From positions 1-64,000 of the forward strand of contig JAFZHB010000019.1 of NCBI GenBank assembly GCA_017555105.1: a stretch of DNA of 64,000 nucleotides, read 5' to 3'. The notes beneath the pieces are model-generated. The model saw only the letters and a list, made by a program, of their open reading frames with translations. It was not told the DNA's origin and ran no database searches. Position numbers and translations under genes: made by a program. The DNA comes from Alistipes sp. Its GTDB lineage: Bacteria > Bacteroidota > Bacteroidia > Bacteroidales > Rikenellaceae. Positions 52,232 through 62,452 of the stretch are shown here, piece after piece (position 1 is the stretch's first letter; every line of letters begins with the position of its first letter).

Positions 52232-53110
52232 TTAGTCAAGGGTGGCGAGTTTGTCCAGCGCCATCTGGATCATCTGCTTCACGAAGGGTTTGTAGTCCGT
52301 GCAAGCATCGAGGGCGATGCGCTGGGCGATGATCGTGCAGATCGTCGCAGCGCGGTGTCCCATCAGTGCAGCCAGACCGGCCAGCGCCGATCCCTCCATC
52401 TCGAAGTTGGTGATGCGGCGACCGGCATACTCGAAGTTCTCGATCTTCTGGTTCAGGGTCGGATCCTGCGGCTGCAGGCGTACCCAGCGACCCTGCGGGG
52501 CGTAGAAGCCCGGGGCAGCGATCGTGATACCCTCGCGGGTCGAGTCCTTGAAGAGCTCAAAGAGCTCCTTGTCTGCGTCGACAAAGTAGGGAGCGGGCAG
52601 TTTCGGATTCCAATTCGTATGCTCCGAGAAGGCCTTTTCGAGCTCCAGGTCACACACTTCGTCGCGGCCGGCGTAGTAGGTCAGCAGGCCGTCGAAGCCG
52701 AGCGAGGTGCGTGAGAAGACCACTTCGCCCACCTTGATGTCGGGCTGAATGGCGCCCGAGGTGCCGAGGCGTACGAGCGTCAGGCGACGCTTCTCGGCGC
52801 GCTCCTGGCGAGTTGCAAAGTCGATGTTGGCCAAGGCGTCGAGCTCGGTCACCGAGATGTCGATGTTGCCGATGCCGATACCGGTCGAAAGCACGGTCAT
52901 GCGCTTGCCTTTATAGCTGCCCGTTACGGTGTTGAATTCGCGGTTGGAGACGCGGCACTCGATCTGGTCGAAGTGCTCGGCAATCAGGGCTACACGACCC
53001 GGATCACCCACCAGTAGAACGATGTCTGCCAGCTGCTCGGGGTGCAGGTGCAGGTGGAAAATTGAACCGTCATCGTTGATAATCAACTCGGAAGAGGGTA
53101 TCGTTCTCAT
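52232..53110 (-). CDS. udp: Nucleoside phosphorylase (uridine phosphorylase-like)
   Basis: This 292-residue protein of the PNP/UDP family has the phosphate loop LVGDPGRVALIAEHF, the ribose/phosphate block VLSTGIGIGNIDISVTELDALA, RLGTSGAIQPDIKVGEVV, and the family C-terminal substrate Glu/Met stretch NFEMEGSALAGLAALMGHRA. Such enzymes cleave nucleosides to base and ribose-1-phosphate for salvage. The longer length fits the Bacteroidetes uridine-phosphorylase-like group, but the base is not certain. It opens the minus-strand operon with dnaN. Confidence 0.88.
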   Translation of the reverse strand: MRTIPSSELIINDDGSIFHLHLHPEQLADIVLLVGDPGRVALIAEHFDQIECRVSNREFNTVTGSYKGKRMTVLSTGIGIGNIDISVTELDALANIDFATRQERAEKRRLTLVRLGTSGAIQPDIKVGEVVFSRTSLGFDGLLTYYAGRDEVCDLELEKAFSEHTNWNPKLPAPYFVDADKELFELFKDSTREGITIAAPGFYAPQGRWVRLQPQDPTLNQKIENFEYAGRRITNFEMEGSALAGLAALMGHRAATICTIIAQRIALDACTDYKPFVKQMIQMALDKLATLD

Positions 53111-53234
53111 TTTTTGTCGTTTTTTAATTGTATATTTGGCATAAAAGTAATAATTTTACAACGAATAACAAAGCAAATAAGCGAAATTTTTTATTTAATA
53201 TAGGTATTGACCCTATCAAAAATCAATCCGACAA

Positions 53235-54620
53235 ATGACACTTATCAAATCCATTTCGGGTATCCGTGGTACGATCGGCGGTGCTGCGGGTGAGAATCTC
53301 ACGCCGATTGATGTGGTGAAGTTCACCACGGCCTATGCTCGTCTGATCAAGTCGCGCAATCCGCAGCGCAGAATCCGCATCGTGGTGGGTCGCGATGCTC
53401 GCCTCTCGGGTGAGTTGGTGGCCGACCTGGTGGAGGGTACGCTGCTGGCAGCCGGTGCTGATGTGATCGACCTGGGTATGTGCACCACACCCGGTACGGA
53501 GATGGCGGTCATTACCAAGCGCGCCGATGGCGGTATCATCATCACCGCATCGCACAACCCGCGCCAATGGAACGCCTTGAAACTGCTCAATGCCGAGGGT
53601 GAGTTCCTCTCCGACGAGGAGGGCAAGCAGGTCTTGGCGATGGCCGAGGAGGCCTACGACTACCCCGCTATCGACGAGATTGGCAAGGTGCTCTCGCGTG
53701 AGGATTTCAACGAGGAGCACATCCGTCAGGTGCTGGCGCTGCCGCTGGTTGATGTAGAGGCGGTGCGCAGCCGCAAGTTCCGCGTGGTGGTCGATGCGGT
53801 GAATTCGATCGGTGGCGTGGTGATCCCCCGACTGCTCGAGGAGCTGGGTTGCGAGGTGATTCGCCTGAACTGCGACCCGACGGGCGAGTTTGCCCACAAT
53901 CCCGAGCCGCTGCCCGAAAACCTGACCGAGATCTCGGAGGTGATCGTGCGTGAGGGTGCTGACCTGGGTATCGTGGTCGATCCCGATGTGGATCGTCTGG
54001 CCTTTGTGAACGAGGATGGTTCGATGTTTGTTGAGGAGTACACGCTGGTGGCGGTGGCTGACTATATCCTCTCGCGCAAGGTGGGCAATACGGTCTCGAA
54101 CCTCTCCTCGTCGCGTGCCCTGCGCGATGTGACGGAGCGTCACGGCGGATGCTATGCTGCGGCTGCCGTGGGCGAGGTGAATGTGGTGACCAAGATGAAG
54201 GAGACGGGCGCTGTGATCGGCGGCGAGGGCAATGGCGGTGTGATCTACCCCGAGTTGCACTACGGTCGTGATGCGCTGGTCGGTACGGCACTCTTCCTCA
54301 CCTACCTGGCCGAGAAGGGCATGAAGATGACCGAGCTGCGCAAAACCTACCCCGCTTACTTCGCCTCGAAGAACAAGATTCAGCTCACGCCGGCGATCGA
54401 TGTGGATAAGGTGCTCGTCGAGATGAAGGGTCGCTATGCCCACGAGCAGGTGACCGATATCGATGGTGTGAAGATCGATTTTGCGGAGAATTGGGTGCAC
54501 CTCAGAAAGTCCAATACCGAGCCGATCATCCGTGTCTATACGGAGGCCAAATCGATGGAGGAGGCCGAGGCGCTGGCGCAAAAGTTTATGGCCGAAATCA
54601 AGTCAATCTGCAACCTGTAA
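53235..54620 (+). CDS. glmM: Phosphoglucosamine mutase-like phosphohexomutase
   Basis: This 461-residue phosphohexomutase has the phosphoserine loop ITASHNPRQWN, the metal loop VDPDVDRLAF, the sugar loop GEGNGGVIYPELHYGRD, and the C-terminal phosphate-binding SNTEPIIRVYTEA. GlmM converts glucosamine-6-P to glucosamine-1-P for peptidoglycan and LPS. Bacteroidetes homologues of this length are usually called GlmM, but phosphoglucomutase or phosphomannomutase activity is possible. The start follows a short AT-rich leader. The dipeptidase gene follows after 12 nt. Confidence 0.9.
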   Translation: MTLIKSISGIRGTIGGAAGENLTPIDVVKFTTAYARLIKSRNPQRRIRIVVGRDARLSGELVADLVEGTLLAAGADVIDLGMCTTPGTEMAVITKRADGGIIITASHNPRQWNALKLLNAEGEFLSDEEGKQVLAMAEEAYDYPAIDEIGKVLSREDFNEEHIRQVLALPLVDVEAVRSRKFRVVVDAVNSIGGVVIPRLLEELGCEVIRLNCDPTGEFAHNPEPLPENLTEISEVIVREGADLGIVVDPDVDRLAFVNEDGSMFVEEYTLVAVADYILSRKVGNTVSNLSSSRALRDVTERHGGCYAAAAVGEVNVVTKMKETGAVIGGEGNGGVIYPELHYGRDALVGTALFLTYLAEKGMKMTELRKTYPAYFASKNKIQLTPAIDVDKVLVEMKGRYAHEQVTDIDGVKIDFAENWVHLRKSNTEPIIRVYTEAKSMEEAEALAQKFMAEIKSICNL

Positions 54621-54632
54621 ACAACTGTAAAT

Positions 54633-55994
54633 ATGGATCAAGTAAAGAATTATATCGAAGCGAATAAAGATCGATATCTGAGCGAGTTATTCGACCTGCT
54701 GCGTATCCCGTCGATCAGTGCCGTTTCGGCGCACAAACCCGACATGGTGCGCACGGCCGAGTGGCTGGCTGCGGCGCTCGTGAAGGCGGGTGCCGACCGT
54801 GCCGATGTGATGCCCACGGAGGGCAATCCGGTGGTCTATGGTGAGAAGATCATCGACCCGAAGGCGAAGACCGTATTGGTCTATGGTCACTACGATGTCA
54901 TGCCGGTCGATCCGCGCGAGGAGTGGCACACGGAGCCCTTCGAGCCGGTGGTGAAGGAGGGTCGCATCTGGGGTCGCGGTGCAGACGATGATAAGGGTCA
55001 GCTCTTCATGCACATTGCTGCTTTTGAGGCGATGTGTGCAACCGATTCGCTGCCCTGCAATGTGAAGTTTATGCTCGAGGGTGAGGAGGAGATCGGCTCG
55101 CCGAGTCTCTATGGCTTCTGCGCCAAGAATAAGAAGCTGCTGAAGGCGGATATCATCCTCGTGTCGGATACCTCGATGCTCTCGATGGATCAGCCCTCGA
55201 TCACCTGCGGTCTGCGTGGCCTGGCCTATATGGAGGTGGAGGTTACGGGTCCGAATAAGGACCTGCACTCGGGCCTCTTTGGCGGTGCAGTGGCCAATCC
55301 GGCCAATGTGCTGACGCGACTCGTCTCGCAGCTTGTTGACGACGAGGGTCGCATCACGATTCCGGGATTCTATGATAAGGTGCGCGAGCTGACTCCGGCG
55401 GAGCGCAAGGCCTTCAACAAGGCGCCCTTCTGCCTGCGCAAATACAAGCAGGCGTTGGAGATTGGTGCTGTCGAGGGCGAGGCCGGCTATACGACCCTGG
55501 AGCGTACGGGTGTGCGTCCTTCGCTCGATGTGAACGGCATCTGGGGCGGCTACATCGGCGAGGGTACGAAGACGGTGATTCCGTCGAAGGCCTCGGCGAA
55601 GATCTCGATGCGTCTGGTGCCCGATCAGGACCACACGGAGATTGCCAAGCTCTTTGAGAAGCACTTCAAGGCGATTGCTCCGAAGAGCGTGAAGGTGAAG
55701 GTCAAGGCACTGCACGGCGGTCAGCCCTATGTGGCTCCGACCGATATGCCCGCCTACAAGGCTGCCGAGAAGGCCATCGTGAAGACCTTCGGCAAGAAGC
55801 CCCTCCCCTTCTATTCGGGCGGTTCGATCCCCATCATCAGTGGGTTTGAATCGATTCTGGGTATCAAATCGCTCCTCATCGGCTTCGGTCTCTCGCAGGA
55901 TGCGATCCACTCGCCCAACGAGAGCTACGGCTTGGATCAGTTCTATAAGGGAATTGATACCATTCCTTACTTCTACAAGTACTTCGCCGAGTAG
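54633..55994 (+). CDS. M20-family dipeptidase
   Basis: This 453-residue metallopeptidase has VYGHYDVMPVD (first metal His/Asp), RGADDDKGQ (bridging Asp), EGEEEIGSPS (catalytic and metal Glu), and the later His in ALHGGQPYV and the C-terminal HSPNESYGLDQFYKG. A dimerisation (lid) domain lies between. It resembles the CNDP/DapE-like dipeptidase group and acts in the cytoplasm on dipeptides. It is cotranscribed with the mutase and ended by a terminator. Confidence 0.93.
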   Translation: MDQVKNYIEANKDRYLSELFDLLRIPSISAVSAHKPDMVRTAEWLAAALVKAGADRADVMPTEGNPVVYGEKIIDPKAKTVLVYGHYDVMPVDPREEWHTEPFEPVVKEGRIWGRGADDDKGQLFMHIAAFEAMCATDSLPCNVKFMLEGEEEIGSPSLYGFCAKNKKLLKADIILVSDTSMLSMDQPSITCGLRGLAYMEVEVTGPNKDLHSGLFGGAVANPANVLTRLVSQLVDDEGRITIPGFYDKVRELTPAERKAFNKAPFCLRKYKQALEIGAVEGEAGYTTLERTGVRPSLDVNGIWGGYIGEGTKTVIPSKASAKISMRLVPDQDHTEIAKLFEKHFKAIAPKSVKVKVKALHGGQPYVAPTDMPAYKAAEKAIVKTFGKKPLPFYSGGSIPIISGFESILGIKSLLIGFGLSQDAIHSPNESYGLDQFYKGIDTIPYFYKYFAE

Positions 55995-56017
55995 CACTGC
56001 GACCGAAGATAAGAAAA

Positions 56018-56048
56018 GGCTGCCCCAATTGGGACAGCCCTTTTTTTT
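56018..56048 (+). terminator. Terminator after the dipeptidase
   Basis: Nine-bp stem (56018-56026 / 56031-56039) with one mismatch, AATT loop and a T-run. It separates the dipeptidase from the convergent glyA. Confidence 0.85.
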
Positions 56049-56063
56049 GTTGGCAGTGGAGGC

Positions 56064-57344
56064 TTACCAAGCGTAGAGCGGGTAGTTTGCCATCAGCGCA
56101 TTCACATCCTTGCGTACGGCTGCAATGTTCTCCTCGTTCTCGGGGTCGTGCAGCACACGGTCGATCAGCGATACGATGTAGTCCATATCCTGCTCTTTCA
56201 GACCGCGCGTCGTGATGGCGGGCGTACCGAAGCGCAGACCCGAGGTCAGGAAGGCCGAACGCGAATCGAACGGCACCATGTTCTTGTTTGTCGTGATGTC
56301 GGCTGCTACGAGGCACTTCTCGGCCAATTTACCGGTCAGCTCGGGGAACTTCGTGCGCAGGTCGATCAGCATCAGGTGGTTGTCCGTACCGCCCGATACG
56401 ATCTTGTAGCCACGCTTCGTGAAGGCCTCGGCCATCGCCTGGGCGTTCTTCTGCACCTGTGTCTGGTACTCCTTGTAGGCGGGCTCGAGCGCCTCACCAA
56501 AGGCTACCGCCTTGGCGGCGATGACATGCTCCAGCGGACCGCCCTGGATGCCCGGGAAGACCGCCGAATTGAGGATCTGCGACATCTTCTTTACGACACC
56601 CTTCGGCGTGGTCAGACCCCACGGGTTGTCGAAGTCCTGACCCATCAGGATGATACCGCCACGCGGACCGCGCAGGGTCTTGTGGGTCGTCGAGGTGACG
56701 AAGTGAGCATACTTCACGGGGTTCTCCAAGAGGCCTGCAGCGATCAGACCGGCCGTGTGAGCCATATCGATCATCAGCAGCGCACCTACCTTATCCGCAA
56801 TATCGCGCATACGCTTGTAGTCCCACTCGCGCGAGTAGGCCGAAGCACCACCCACGATCAGCTTCGGACGGCACTCCTCGGCCAACTGCTCCATCTTCTC
56901 GTAGTCGATCGTACCGGTGGCCTCGTCGAGCTGGTAGCTGACAGCCTTGAAGTACTTACCCGAGAAGTTCACGAGCGAGCCGTGCGAGAGGTGACCACCG
57001 TGAGCCAGGTCGAGACCCATGAAGGTGTCGCCGGGCTGCAACACGGCAAAGAAGACAGCCATATTGGCCTGCGCACCCGAGTGGGGCTGCACATTGGCAT
57101 ACTCGGCACCGTAGAGGCGGCAGATGCGCTCGATGGCGATCTTCTCGACCTCATCGACCACCTCGCAACCACCATAGTAGCGCGCTGCGGGATAACCCTC
57201 GGCATATTTGTTCGTGAGAACCGATCCCATGGCGGCCATCACCTGGTCGCTGACGAAGTTCTCCGATGCGATGAGCTCGATGCCGTGCATCTGGCGGCTG
57301 CGCTCACGATCGATCAAATCGAAAATTGCGGTATCTTTTTTCAT
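56064..57344 (-). CDS. glyA: Serine hydroxymethyltransferase
   Basis: This 426-residue PLP enzyme interconverts serine and glycine with transfer of a one-carbon unit to tetrahydrofolate. The start [18 protein letters not shown] (57344) is chosen over an upstream ATG at 57377, which overlaps the promoter element. Conserved blocks include [42 protein letters not shown], and the PLP lysine region [15 protein letters not shown]. It is divergent from fhs across a 114-bp gap, so the folate one-carbon genes share one control region. Confidence 0.96.
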   Translation of the reverse strand: MKKDTAIFDLIDRERSRQMHGIELIASENFVSDQVMAAMGSVLTNKYAEGYPAARYYGGCEVVDEVEKIAIERICRLYGAEYANVQPHSGAQANMAVFFAVLQPGDTFMGLDLAHGGHLSHGSLVNFSGKYFKAVSYQLDEATGTIDYEKMEQLAEECRPKLIVGGASAYSREWDYKRMRDIADKVGALLMIDMAHTAGLIAAGLLENPVKYAHFVTSTTHKTLRGPRGGIILMGQDFDNPWGLTTPKGVVKKMSQILNSAVFPGIQGGPLEHVIAAKAVAFGEALEPAYKEYQTQVQKNAQAMAEAFTKRGYKIVSGGTDNHLMLIDLRTKFPELTGKLAEKCLVAADITTNKNMVPFDSRSAFLTSGLRFGTPAITTRGLKEQDMDYIVSLIDRVLHDPENEENIAAVRKDVNALMANYPLYAW

Positions 57345-57374
57345 ATTTCGTGGTTTGTTTTTGATCTTCTTTGG

Positions 57375-57382
57375 CAAAGGTA
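57375..57382 (-). promoter_or_regulatory. -7 element of the glyA promoter
   Basis: TACCTTTG on the minus strand, 30 nt before glyA. The facing fhs gene has only a degenerate TACCTTCG (57406-57413) at a comparable place. Confidence 0.5.
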
Positions 57383-57458
57383 CGCTTTCTTTTCAAGAAA
57401 AATGTTTACCTTCGTAGCAAATTATCGACAAAATATCAGAAGAAATAACTTTCAATCT

Positions 57459-59126
57459 ATGAAATCAGATATCGAAATTGCTCGCAGCATCGAGCTTGTG
57501 AAGATCAAGGAGCTGGCAAAATCGTTCAATATGCCAGAGGATTATGTGACCCACTACGGCCGCCACATGGCCAAGGTGGATATTTCGCTCATCGACGAGG
57601 AGAGGGTGAAGAACGGTAACCTGATTCTGGTGACGGCCATCACCCCGACCAAGGCCGGTATCGGCAAGACGACCGTGTCGGTAGGTCTGGCGCTGGGTAT
57701 GAACAAGATCGGCAAGAAGGCTTTTTTGGCGCTTCGTGAGCCCTCGCTGGGCCCCTGCTTCGGCATGAAGGGCGGTGCGGCAGGTGGCGGTTATGCCCAG
57801 GTGCTGCCGATGGAGAAGATCAACCTGCACTTTACGGGTGACTTCCACGCCATCACCTCGGCCAACAACATGATCTCGGCCCTGCTCGACAACTACATCT
57901 ACCAGAACCGCGACAACGGCTTTGGCCTGAAGGAGATCCTCTGGCGTCGCGTGCTGGATGTCAACGACCGCTCGCTCCGCTACATCGTGACGGGTCTGGG
58001 TCCGAAGACCAACGGCGTCACGCAGGAGGCAGGCTTCGACATTACGCCCGCTTCGGAGATTATGGCGATCCTCTGCCTGGCGAAGGATGAGGATGACCTG
58101 CGTCGTCGCATCGAGAACATCCTCCTGGGCTACACCTACGACAACAAGCCCTTCACGGTGAAGGATCTGGGCGTGGCCGGTGCGATTGTGGTGCTGCTGA
58201 AGGATGCCCTCTCGCCCAACCTGGTGCAGACGACCGAGCATACGCCTGCCTTTGTGCACGGCGGTCCGTTTGCCAACATTGCCCACGGATGTAACTCGGT
58301 GCTGGCCACGAAGCTGGCGATGACCTATGGCGAGTATGCCATCACGGAGGCGGGCTTTGGCGCTGATCTGGGTGCAGAGAAGTTCTACGACATCAAGTGC
58401 CGCAAGGCGGGCTTGAACCCGAAGCTCACGGTGCTGGTCGTAACGGCGCGTGCCCTGAAGATGCACGGCGGTGTGGCGCAGGATATGGTGGGTCAGCCCA
58501 ACCTGGAGGCTCTGAAGGTGGGTATTGCGAATATGGAGAAGCACCTCGAGAACCTGGCCAAGTTCGGTCAGACGGCTGTGGTGGCCTTCAACCGCTATGG
58601 CGACGATGTGCAGGAGGAGATCGACTATGTACGCGAGCACTGCGCCAAGATGGGCATCGGTTTTGCAGTCAACAACGCCTTCGTGGAGGGCGGTGCAGGT
58701 GCTGTGGAGTTGGCCGAGCTGGTCGTGAAGACGATCGAGGAGAAGCCCTCTGCGGAGCTGAACTTCGCCTATGCCGACGAGGACGATGTGCCGACGAAGA
58801 TCGGCAAGGTGGCTGCCGACATCTACGGTGCTAAGCAGGTGACCTTCAGCGCTACGGCCAAGAAGAAGTTGGCCATGATCGAGGAGCTGGGCTATGCGCA
58901 CTTCCCGATCTGTATTGCCAAGACGCAGTACAGCTTCTCGACCAACCCGAAGCTGATCAATGCGCCGAAGGGGTTCGATTTCCAGGTGCAGGACATCGTG
59001 ATCAATGCCGGTGCGGAGATGCTGGTGGTCATCTCGGGCGAGATTATGCGTATGCCGGGCTTGCCCAAGCAGCCGCAGGCGCTGCATATCGACATCGTGA
59101 ATGGCGAGATCGAGGGCTTGTCGTAG
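57459..59126 (+). CDS. fhs: Formate-tetrahydrofolate ligase
   Basis: This 555-residue enzyme, the family length, starts [20 protein letters not shown]. An in-frame longer reading through the glyA gene is rejected. The P-loop lies in [11 protein letters not shown], followed by [23 protein letters not shown] and [14 protein letters not shown]. It makes 10-formyl-THF from formate, ATP and THF. Paired with glyA across a shared gap, it supplies one-carbon units for purine synthesis in a fermentative anaerobe. Confidence 0.97.
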   Translation: MKSDIEIARSIELVKIKELAKSFNMPEDYVTHYGRHMAKVDISLIDEERVKNGNLILVTAITPTKAGIGKTTVSVGLALGMNKIGKKAFLALREPSLGPCFGMKGGAAGGGYAQVLPMEKINLHFTGDFHAITSANNMISALLDNYIYQNRDNGFGLKEILWRRVLDVNDRSLRYIVTGLGPKTNGVTQEAGFDITPASEIMAILCLAKDEDDLRRRIENILLGYTYDNKPFTVKDLGVAGAIVVLLKDALSPNLVQTTEHTPAFVHGGPFANIAHGCNSVLATKLAMTYGEYAITEAGFGADLGAEKFYDIKCRKAGLNPKLTVLVVTARALKMHGGVAQDMVGQPNLEALKVGIANMEKHLENLAKFGQTAVVAFNRYGDDVQEEIDYVREHCAKMGIGFAVNNAFVEGGAGAVELAELVVKTIEEKPSAELNFAYADEDDVPTKIGKVAADIYGAKQVTFSATAKKKLAMIEELGYAHFPICIAKTQYSFSTNPKLINAPKGFDFQVQDIVINAGAEMLVVISGEIMRMPGLPKQPQALHIDIVNGEIEGLS

Positions 59127-59162
59127 GCCATTGATCGACCCACTCAATAACAACTAAACGCT

Positions 59163-60062
59163 ATGAAACGACTCTTTACGCTCCTGCTCTCCGTCGTGGC
59201 GCTGTATGCGGCGCAGGCACAGGAGATCGTGCTCCCCTCCGAGCCCGTTGCACTTCCGGCCATTGATGCCCGCGCGTTGGGTATGGGCGGCGTGGCGATG
59301 GCCTCGGCGTCGGGTGCGCATACGCTCTATGACAATGCGGCGATGACCGCCTTTGCGACCTATCCGGCCAAGTTCTCGACCTCCTACTACGGGCAGACCG
59401 ACTTCGACTACTATGCCCTCTCGGGCTATCTGCGCCTGGGTAGAGGCCATGTGGTGCAGGCGGGTTGGCGACAGTACCTGCGCGAAAAGGGAAACCACGA
59501 TTCGGCCATCGACCTGGGCTACTCGCTCCGCTTGGGCGAGCAGTGGTCGGTAGGTGTGGTGGGTCGCTACCTCGATCTGAAGCGCTACGACGAGCGTGCC
59601 TCGGCCCTGGCCTTCGATCTCTCGGCCGCTTGGCAGCGGGGGTTGGAGTCGCTGGGTGAGTATGCGCTCCTGCGCGTGGGTGCGAAGGTGGAGAATCTGG
59701 GCGGCTTCTTCGAGGATGCCCCCTATACCCTGCCGGTGAGCCTCAAGGCGGGTGCGGCACTCGAGACCTACTTCTCGGAGTTGCATCAGCTAACCGTGGG
59801 TGTGGATGCGGGTTACTGCTTCAACCCCTCGGCCGTGCGTGGCTTTCAGGCCGCAGTGGGTGCAGAATATACCCTGATGCAGTTGATTCGTCTGCGTGCG
59901 GGTTACCACCTGGGCGAAAAGGGGGGCTACAACCCCTCCTACGGCTCGGTCGGTGCAGGCGTCACGCTGCTCCATCTGCGCGTGGACTTCGCCTATCTCT
60001 TGGCCGAAAAGAACTCGTGGCTCAGAAACACCTACAGCATCAGTTTTGGGTTGGATTTTTAG
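59163..60062 (+). CDS. PorV/PorQ-like outer-membrane protein
   Basis: This 299-residue protein has the signal peptide MKRLFTLLLSVVALYAAQAQ. The mature N-terminus has ALPAIDARALGMGGVAMASASGAHTLYDNAA, which is the hallmark of the PorV/PorQ (FadL-like) family with its SARA/LGMG region. The rest is a beta-barrel ending with an aromatic strand YSISFGLDF. PorV and PorQ assist the type IX secretion system in some Bacteroidetes; no other Por genes are nearby. It is monocistronic with a terminator. Confidence 0.8.
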   Translation: MKRLFTLLLSVVALYAAQAQEIVLPSEPVALPAIDARALGMGGVAMASASGAHTLYDNAAMTAFATYPAKFSTSYYGQTDFDYYALSGYLRLGRGHVVQAGWRQYLREKGNHDSAIDLGYSLRLGEQWSVGVVGRYLDLKRYDERASALAFDLSAAWQRGLESLGEYALLRVGAKVENLGGFFEDAPYTLPVSLKAGAALETYFSELHQLTVGVDAGYCFNPSAVRGFQAAVGAEYTLMQLIRLRAGYHLGEKGGYNPSYGSVGAGVTLLHLRVDFAYLLAEKNSWLRNTYSISFGLDF

Positions 60063-60083
60063 GAAGAGCGATTAGAGACAACG

Positions 60084-60121
60084 AAGGGCGATTAAGGTTT
60101 TTACTCCTTAGTCGCCCTTAG
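60084..60121. terminator. Hairpin terminator between the PorV-like and phosphatase genes
   Basis: Fourteen-bp stem with one G-U pair (60084-60097 / 60106-60119) and an 8-nt T-rich loop. It lies between two convergent genes and could serve both. Confidence 0.75.
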
Positions 60122-60143
60122 CGTTTCTGAATGGCTATCTCTT

Positions 60144-60617
60144 CTACGCCTGCTCGGTCAGCTCCTCCAGCAGTCGTTCGCAGGCCTCCTCCAAGAGGTC
60201 GAGCACAATCTCAAAACCCTCGTGCCCCTCGTAGTAGGGATCGGGTACATAGCTGTAGTGGGTCTGGCCGAAGAACTCGCGCATGCGGTAGATCTTCTCG
60301 CCGTCGGCACGCGAAGGAGCCAGGCGGTGCACCGTCTCGTAGTTGTAGTCGTCCATCACGATGATGCGGTCGAAGCGCTCGAAGTCGGCGCTGCGGATCG
60401 GTCGGGCGTGGTGGGTCAGCTCGTAGCCACGCGCAGCAGCGGCACGACGCATACGCGGATCGGCCAGTTCGCCGGCGTGACCCGAATAGGTGCCGGCCGA
60501 GTCGGTCGTGATCCGATCAGTAAGCCCTCTGCGGGCAACCAGGGTGCGGAAGATCTCCTCGGCTGCCGGGGAGCGACAGATGTTACCGAGGCATACGAAA
60601 AGGATGCGCTGTTTCAT
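60144..60617 (-). CDS. Low-molecular-weight protein-tyrosine phosphatase
   Basis: This 157-residue phosphatase has the P-loop CLGNICRS at residues 9-16 (C9 nucleophile, R15) and the general acid Asp in DPYYEG. It removes phosphate from tyrosines in proteins, often autokinases of polysaccharide export. No such kinase is in this window. It is divergent from the YtfJ-like gene. Confidence 0.95.
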   Translation of the reverse strand: MKQRILFVCLGNICRSPAAEEIFRTLVARRGLTDRITTDSAGTYSGHAGELADPRMRRAAAARGYELTHHARPIRSADFERFDRIIVMDDYNYETVHRLAPSRADGEKIYRMREFFGQTHYSYVPDPYYEGHEGFEIVLDLLEEACERLLEELTEQA

Positions 60618-60736
60618 AGGGACAAAGGTAGTGAAAAAGCCTCAAATCGGCAAATTCGCCTCGTTTGGTCGCTCTTTGTGCCGATTTGGGAGAAAACAAA
60701 TCCCCTCGACACTACCCCATTTCCCGAAAAAAAGGC

Positions 60737-60744
60737 TATCTTTG
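60737..60744 (+). promoter_or_regulatory. -7 element of the YtfJ-like operon
   Basis: TATCTTTG, 26 nt before the start codon. Confidence 0.55.
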
Positions 60745-60770
60745 CACCGTTATTTATACAAATAAAAGCG

Positions 60771-61283
60771 ATGATGAAACAGTGGAGTTTGCTGGCTGCA
60801 CTCCTGCTCGTTTGCGGGGTGGCCACGGCGCAAGAGCAGATGCATAAGGTGGAGAATGTGGTTCTGAAGGGGCTCGACGGGTCGCAGTGCTCGTTGCCGA
60901 TGTTTGGCGAGAAGAACCTGATCATCTTCTATGTCGATCCCGACCGCCACAAGCAGAACGAGGCCTTCACCTACGAGATGGAGGAGCACCATCTGGCCGA
61001 GGGCGAGGAGATCGTCGGCTTTGGTGTGCTGAACCTCAAGGACTCGATGCTGCCGAATGTGCTGGTGCGCACGATTGCCCGTAAACGCACCGAGAAGAAC
61101 GGTGCTACGGTGCTGGTCGATGACAATCGCACGCTCTCGACGGCGTGGGGCTTGGGCGACTGCAACAACCTCTTTACGCTGATCCTCGTCTCGAAGGAGG
61201 GTGAGATCTCCTTCCTCGGGAAGGGCGAACTGACCGAGGAGCAGCAGAAGGCCTTCTACAAGGCGCTGGATCAATACCGATAA
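60771..61283 (+). CDS. YtfJ-like thioredoxin-fold periplasmic protein
   Basis: This 170-residue protein has the signal peptide MMKQWSLLAALLLVCGVATAQ. The mature part starts with KVENVVLKGLDGSQCSLPMFGEKNLIIFYVDPDRHKQN, which matches the YtfJ/thioredoxin-like layout: a nucleotide-like loop YVDPD, but no CxxC redox pair. It includes LVDDNRTLSTAWGLGDCNNLFTLILVSKEGEISFLGKG. The role in the envelope is unknown. It is followed after 3 nt by the BamA-type barrel gene, suggesting a joint role at the outer membrane. Confidence 0.7.
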   Translation: MMKQWSLLAALLLVCGVATAQEQMHKVENVVLKGLDGSQCSLPMFGEKNLIIFYVDPDRHKQNEAFTYEMEEHHLAEGEEIVGFGVLNLKDSMLPNVLVRTIARKRTEKNGATVLVDDNRTLSTAWGLGDCNNLFTLILVSKEGEISFLGKGELTEEQQKAFYKALDQYR

Positions 61284-61286
61284 GCG

Positions 61287-62441
61287 ATGCGCTGCAGGCG
61301 GTGGCTGTTGGTGGCCGGATTGCTCCTCGTGGTGGGCGCAGGACGAGCCGAGGGGCTCGATTCGTTGTCGCAGAGTCCGCGTAAGGGGCTCGTGAGGCGT
61401 GTGGTCGATTACTTCGGTCAGTCGACCGTGGATCGCACGGCAGAGCGTGCTATCGACTTCACCTTTGCCGGCGGACCCAGCTACTCGAAGACAACCGAGC
61501 TGGGCTTGGGTCTTCTCGGGTCGGGGCTCTACCGCCTCGATCGGCAGGACAGCGTGACCCCTCCCTCCGATATCTCCTTCTACGGTACGATCTCCACGAC
61601 GGGCTTCTACTCGTTGGGAGCTACCGGAAACACCATCTTCCGCGACCGCAACCGTCGCCTCTCCTACGAGCTCTCGTTCACCTCTTCGCCGCGTGACCTC
61701 TGGGGCATAGGCTATCAGGCGGGGCGCACGAACCCTCCGACCAAGATCCTCGAGCAGCGATATGCCCTCGAGGTGCAGTTCCGTCAGCGCATCGTGGCCG
61801 ACGCCTACCTGGGTGCGCTCATCGACCTGGATTACCGCCGAGGACGCGACTTTGACGCAACGGCCGACGCCTACATCCACCACCAACGCCGCGAGTACCT
61901 CGCTACGGGCGTGGGTCTGCTGGCCGAGTACGATACGCGCGACTTTATTCCGAACCCCTCGCGGGGCGTTTACCTCGCCCTGCAACAGATCCTCTACGCA
62001 CGGGGGCTGGGCAACTGCTCGGACTCCTTCTGGCGTACGATCTTTACGGCCGACTACTACCGGCAGGTGTGGCGCGGAGGCGTGTTGGCCTTCGATCTCT
62101 ACGGAGAGTTGAACACGAAGGGCACGCCCTGGACCATGCTGGCACGCCTCGGTGGCAGTGCCCGTATGCGCGGCTACTACGAGGGGCAATATGCCGACCG
62201 CAACCTGGTGGTGGGTCAGGTCGAGCTGCGCCAACACCTCTGGCGACGCTTTGGTGGCGTCGTGTGGGGCGGTGCGGGTAATGTCTTTCCGCGCATGAGT
62301 AGCTTCCGCTGGGCGGAGACGCTCCCCAACTACGGTTTGGGTCTGCGCTGGGAGCTGAAAAAGCGGGTGAATGTCCGCATGGATTACGGCTTCGGTCGGG
62401 CGACGAGCGGTTTCCTGCTCTCGATCAACGAGGCCTTTTAA
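61287..62441 (+). CDS. BamA/TamA-type surface antigen barrel
   Basis: This 384-residue protein has an N-terminal signal (MRCRRWLLVAGLLLVVGAGRAE) and a beta-barrel of the bacterial surface antigen (D15/Omp85) type. Strands such as YGTISTTGFYSLGATGNTIF, ALEVQFRQRIVADAYLGALI and the loop RLGGSARMRGYYEGQYADRN (the conserved VRGF/Y lock region) support this. There are no POTRA domains, so it is a short Omp85-like barrel. It is part of the three-gene run from 60771, 3 nt after the YtfJ-like gene. Confidence 0.8.
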   Translation: MRCRRWLLVAGLLLVVGAGRAEGLDSLSQSPRKGLVRRVVDYFGQSTVDRTAERAIDFTFAGGPSYSKTTELGLGLLGSGLYRLDRQDSVTPPSDISFYGTISTTGFYSLGATGNTIFRDRNRRLSYELSFTSSPRDLWGIGYQAGRTNPPTKILEQRYALEVQFRQRIVADAYLGALIDLDYRRGRDFDATADAYIHHQRREYLATGVGLLAEYDTRDFIPNPSRGVYLALQQILYARGLGNCSDSFWRTIFTADYYRQVWRGGVLAFDLYGELNTKGTPWTMLARLGGSARMRGYYEGQYADRNLVVGQVELRQHLWRRFGGVVWGGAGNVFPRMSSFRWAETLPNYGLGLRWELKKRVNVRMDYGFGRATSGFLLSINEAF

Positions 62442-62452
62442 CGACGAAAACA

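Noticed and set aside
56148-57458. N-terminal extension of the formate-THF ligase through the glyA gene
   Set aside because: The frame happens to be open antisense to glyA, but the homologous protein begins at [10 protein letters not shown] (57459) and the extension has no recognisable domain.
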